Part shown: one piece after another, positions 63,565 to 64,000 of the stretch
Layout of the letters: each line of letters begins with the position of its first letter
Position numbering within the stretch: position 1 is the first letter of the stretch
Source of the DNA: Symbiodinium kawagutii
Lineage: Eukaryota > Sar > Dinophyceae > Suessiales > Symbiodiniaceae
Direction of reading: 5' to 3'
NCBI GenBank assembly: GCA_009767595.1
Contig: VSDK01009674.1
Location: 250,325 to 314,324 of the forward strand
DNA length: 64,000 nucleotides
Made by a program: the position numbers and the translations under genes
Notes under the pieces: generated by a model
Database searches by the model: none
Told to the model about the DNA's origin: nothing
Seen by the model: the letters and a program-made list of their open reading frames with translations, nothing else

Positions 63565-63879
63565 AGCATTACTGGATGACGATCGAGGCTGAGCCCTGTG
63601 CCGAAAACTCACGGTGTTGACTGAGGAAATCAATCACTTGTTTTCTTCGGGGTGATGTTTTAGCAACAGTAATGGATGCTTCTTAAAAGGGAACTCCATA
63701 ATGATACTGATATACTTTTTTGTTGATCACAAACCAGCCAAGTCTGAAGTCTTTGCTTTGACAGTTGCACCGGAAATCCAGGCCAATATTTTCCTTGTAG
63801 ATCAGGGAGCGTTTCATTCCCACAATACTATTCCAAGCTGAAACGAAACTCACACTTATTCTTCAGCAAGTAATGCATG

Positions 63880-63934
63880 ATGGTTGATGATGGTTGATGA
63901 TGATGTTGATGATGATGATGATGATGATGATGGT

Positions 63935-63979
<45 letters not shown>

Positions 63980-64000
63980 CGATGACGATGACGATGGTTG
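63880..64000. repeat. (GAT)n array at the right edge
   Basis: GATGATGGTTGATGATGATG-type array running off the window. Confidence 0.9.

Noticed and set aside
1..64000. CRISPR arrays, rRNA genes, bacterial operons, viral or toxin genes
   Set aside because: None seen; direct repeats present are microsatellites, minisatellites or dispersed eukaryotic repeats.

Overview
The window reads as draft nuclear genome from a dinoflagellate, most likely a Symbiodiniaceae-type alga. No bacterial operons, Shine-Dalgarno sites, rRNA genes, intact tRNA genes or CRISPR arrays are visible. Coding sequence occurs as very short exons (often 26-120 bases) scattered between long introns full of (TA)n, (GAT)n, (GTT)n and (ATC)n arrays. 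3' splice sites are mostly AG followed by G, and many 5' splice sites start with GC instead of GT. That splicing style is established knowledge for dinoflagellates. One 207-base N gap lies at 36201-36407.

The best-supported gene occupies 47054-60877 on the + strand. About fifteen exons, joined with matching reading phase, spell a TauD/TfdA-type Fe(II)/2-oxoglutarate dioxygenase: a VLVFKDQG segment, the WHID iron-binding motif, an HPLVYRHP segment, the C-terminal GDFAIND and HYASPGTQ blocks, and a terminal RILHRTTI exon with a stop codon. At least seven of its introns begin with GC. Its last intron carries a 138-bp SINE-like insertion with a perfect 14-bp target-site duplication.

From 1 to 47 kb I list exon candidates, mostly on +, supported by splice sites and in several cases by phase-matched neighbours (9145/9641/10142, 17931/18285, 21867/22017, 23397/23577, 28663/29017, 35360/37370). 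One exon carries the C-terminal half of a WW domain (37828-37941), two are charged coiled-coil exons (30392-30496, 32004-32188), and one has a GxxG loop reminiscent of KH domains (35360-35425). Minus-strand candidates are a chain of two or three exons at 6801-7603, a signal-peptide-like first exon at 14444-14615, and an intron-poor ORF block at 42355-44569 beside a cluster of palindromes. Most products are not recognisable.

Repeats dominate the rest: a compound 28-bp minisatellite (4979-5519), a higher-order satellite with a 314-bp period (35690-36966), a 231-bp duplication containing a hairpin (51990-52400), dispersed foldback sequences with the core AACCACCAA, and long microsatellites. Many intronic stretches here stay open in several frames and look protein-like, so single exons without a family match are held at modest confidence. 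Strand is uncertain in several places, as stated per entry.
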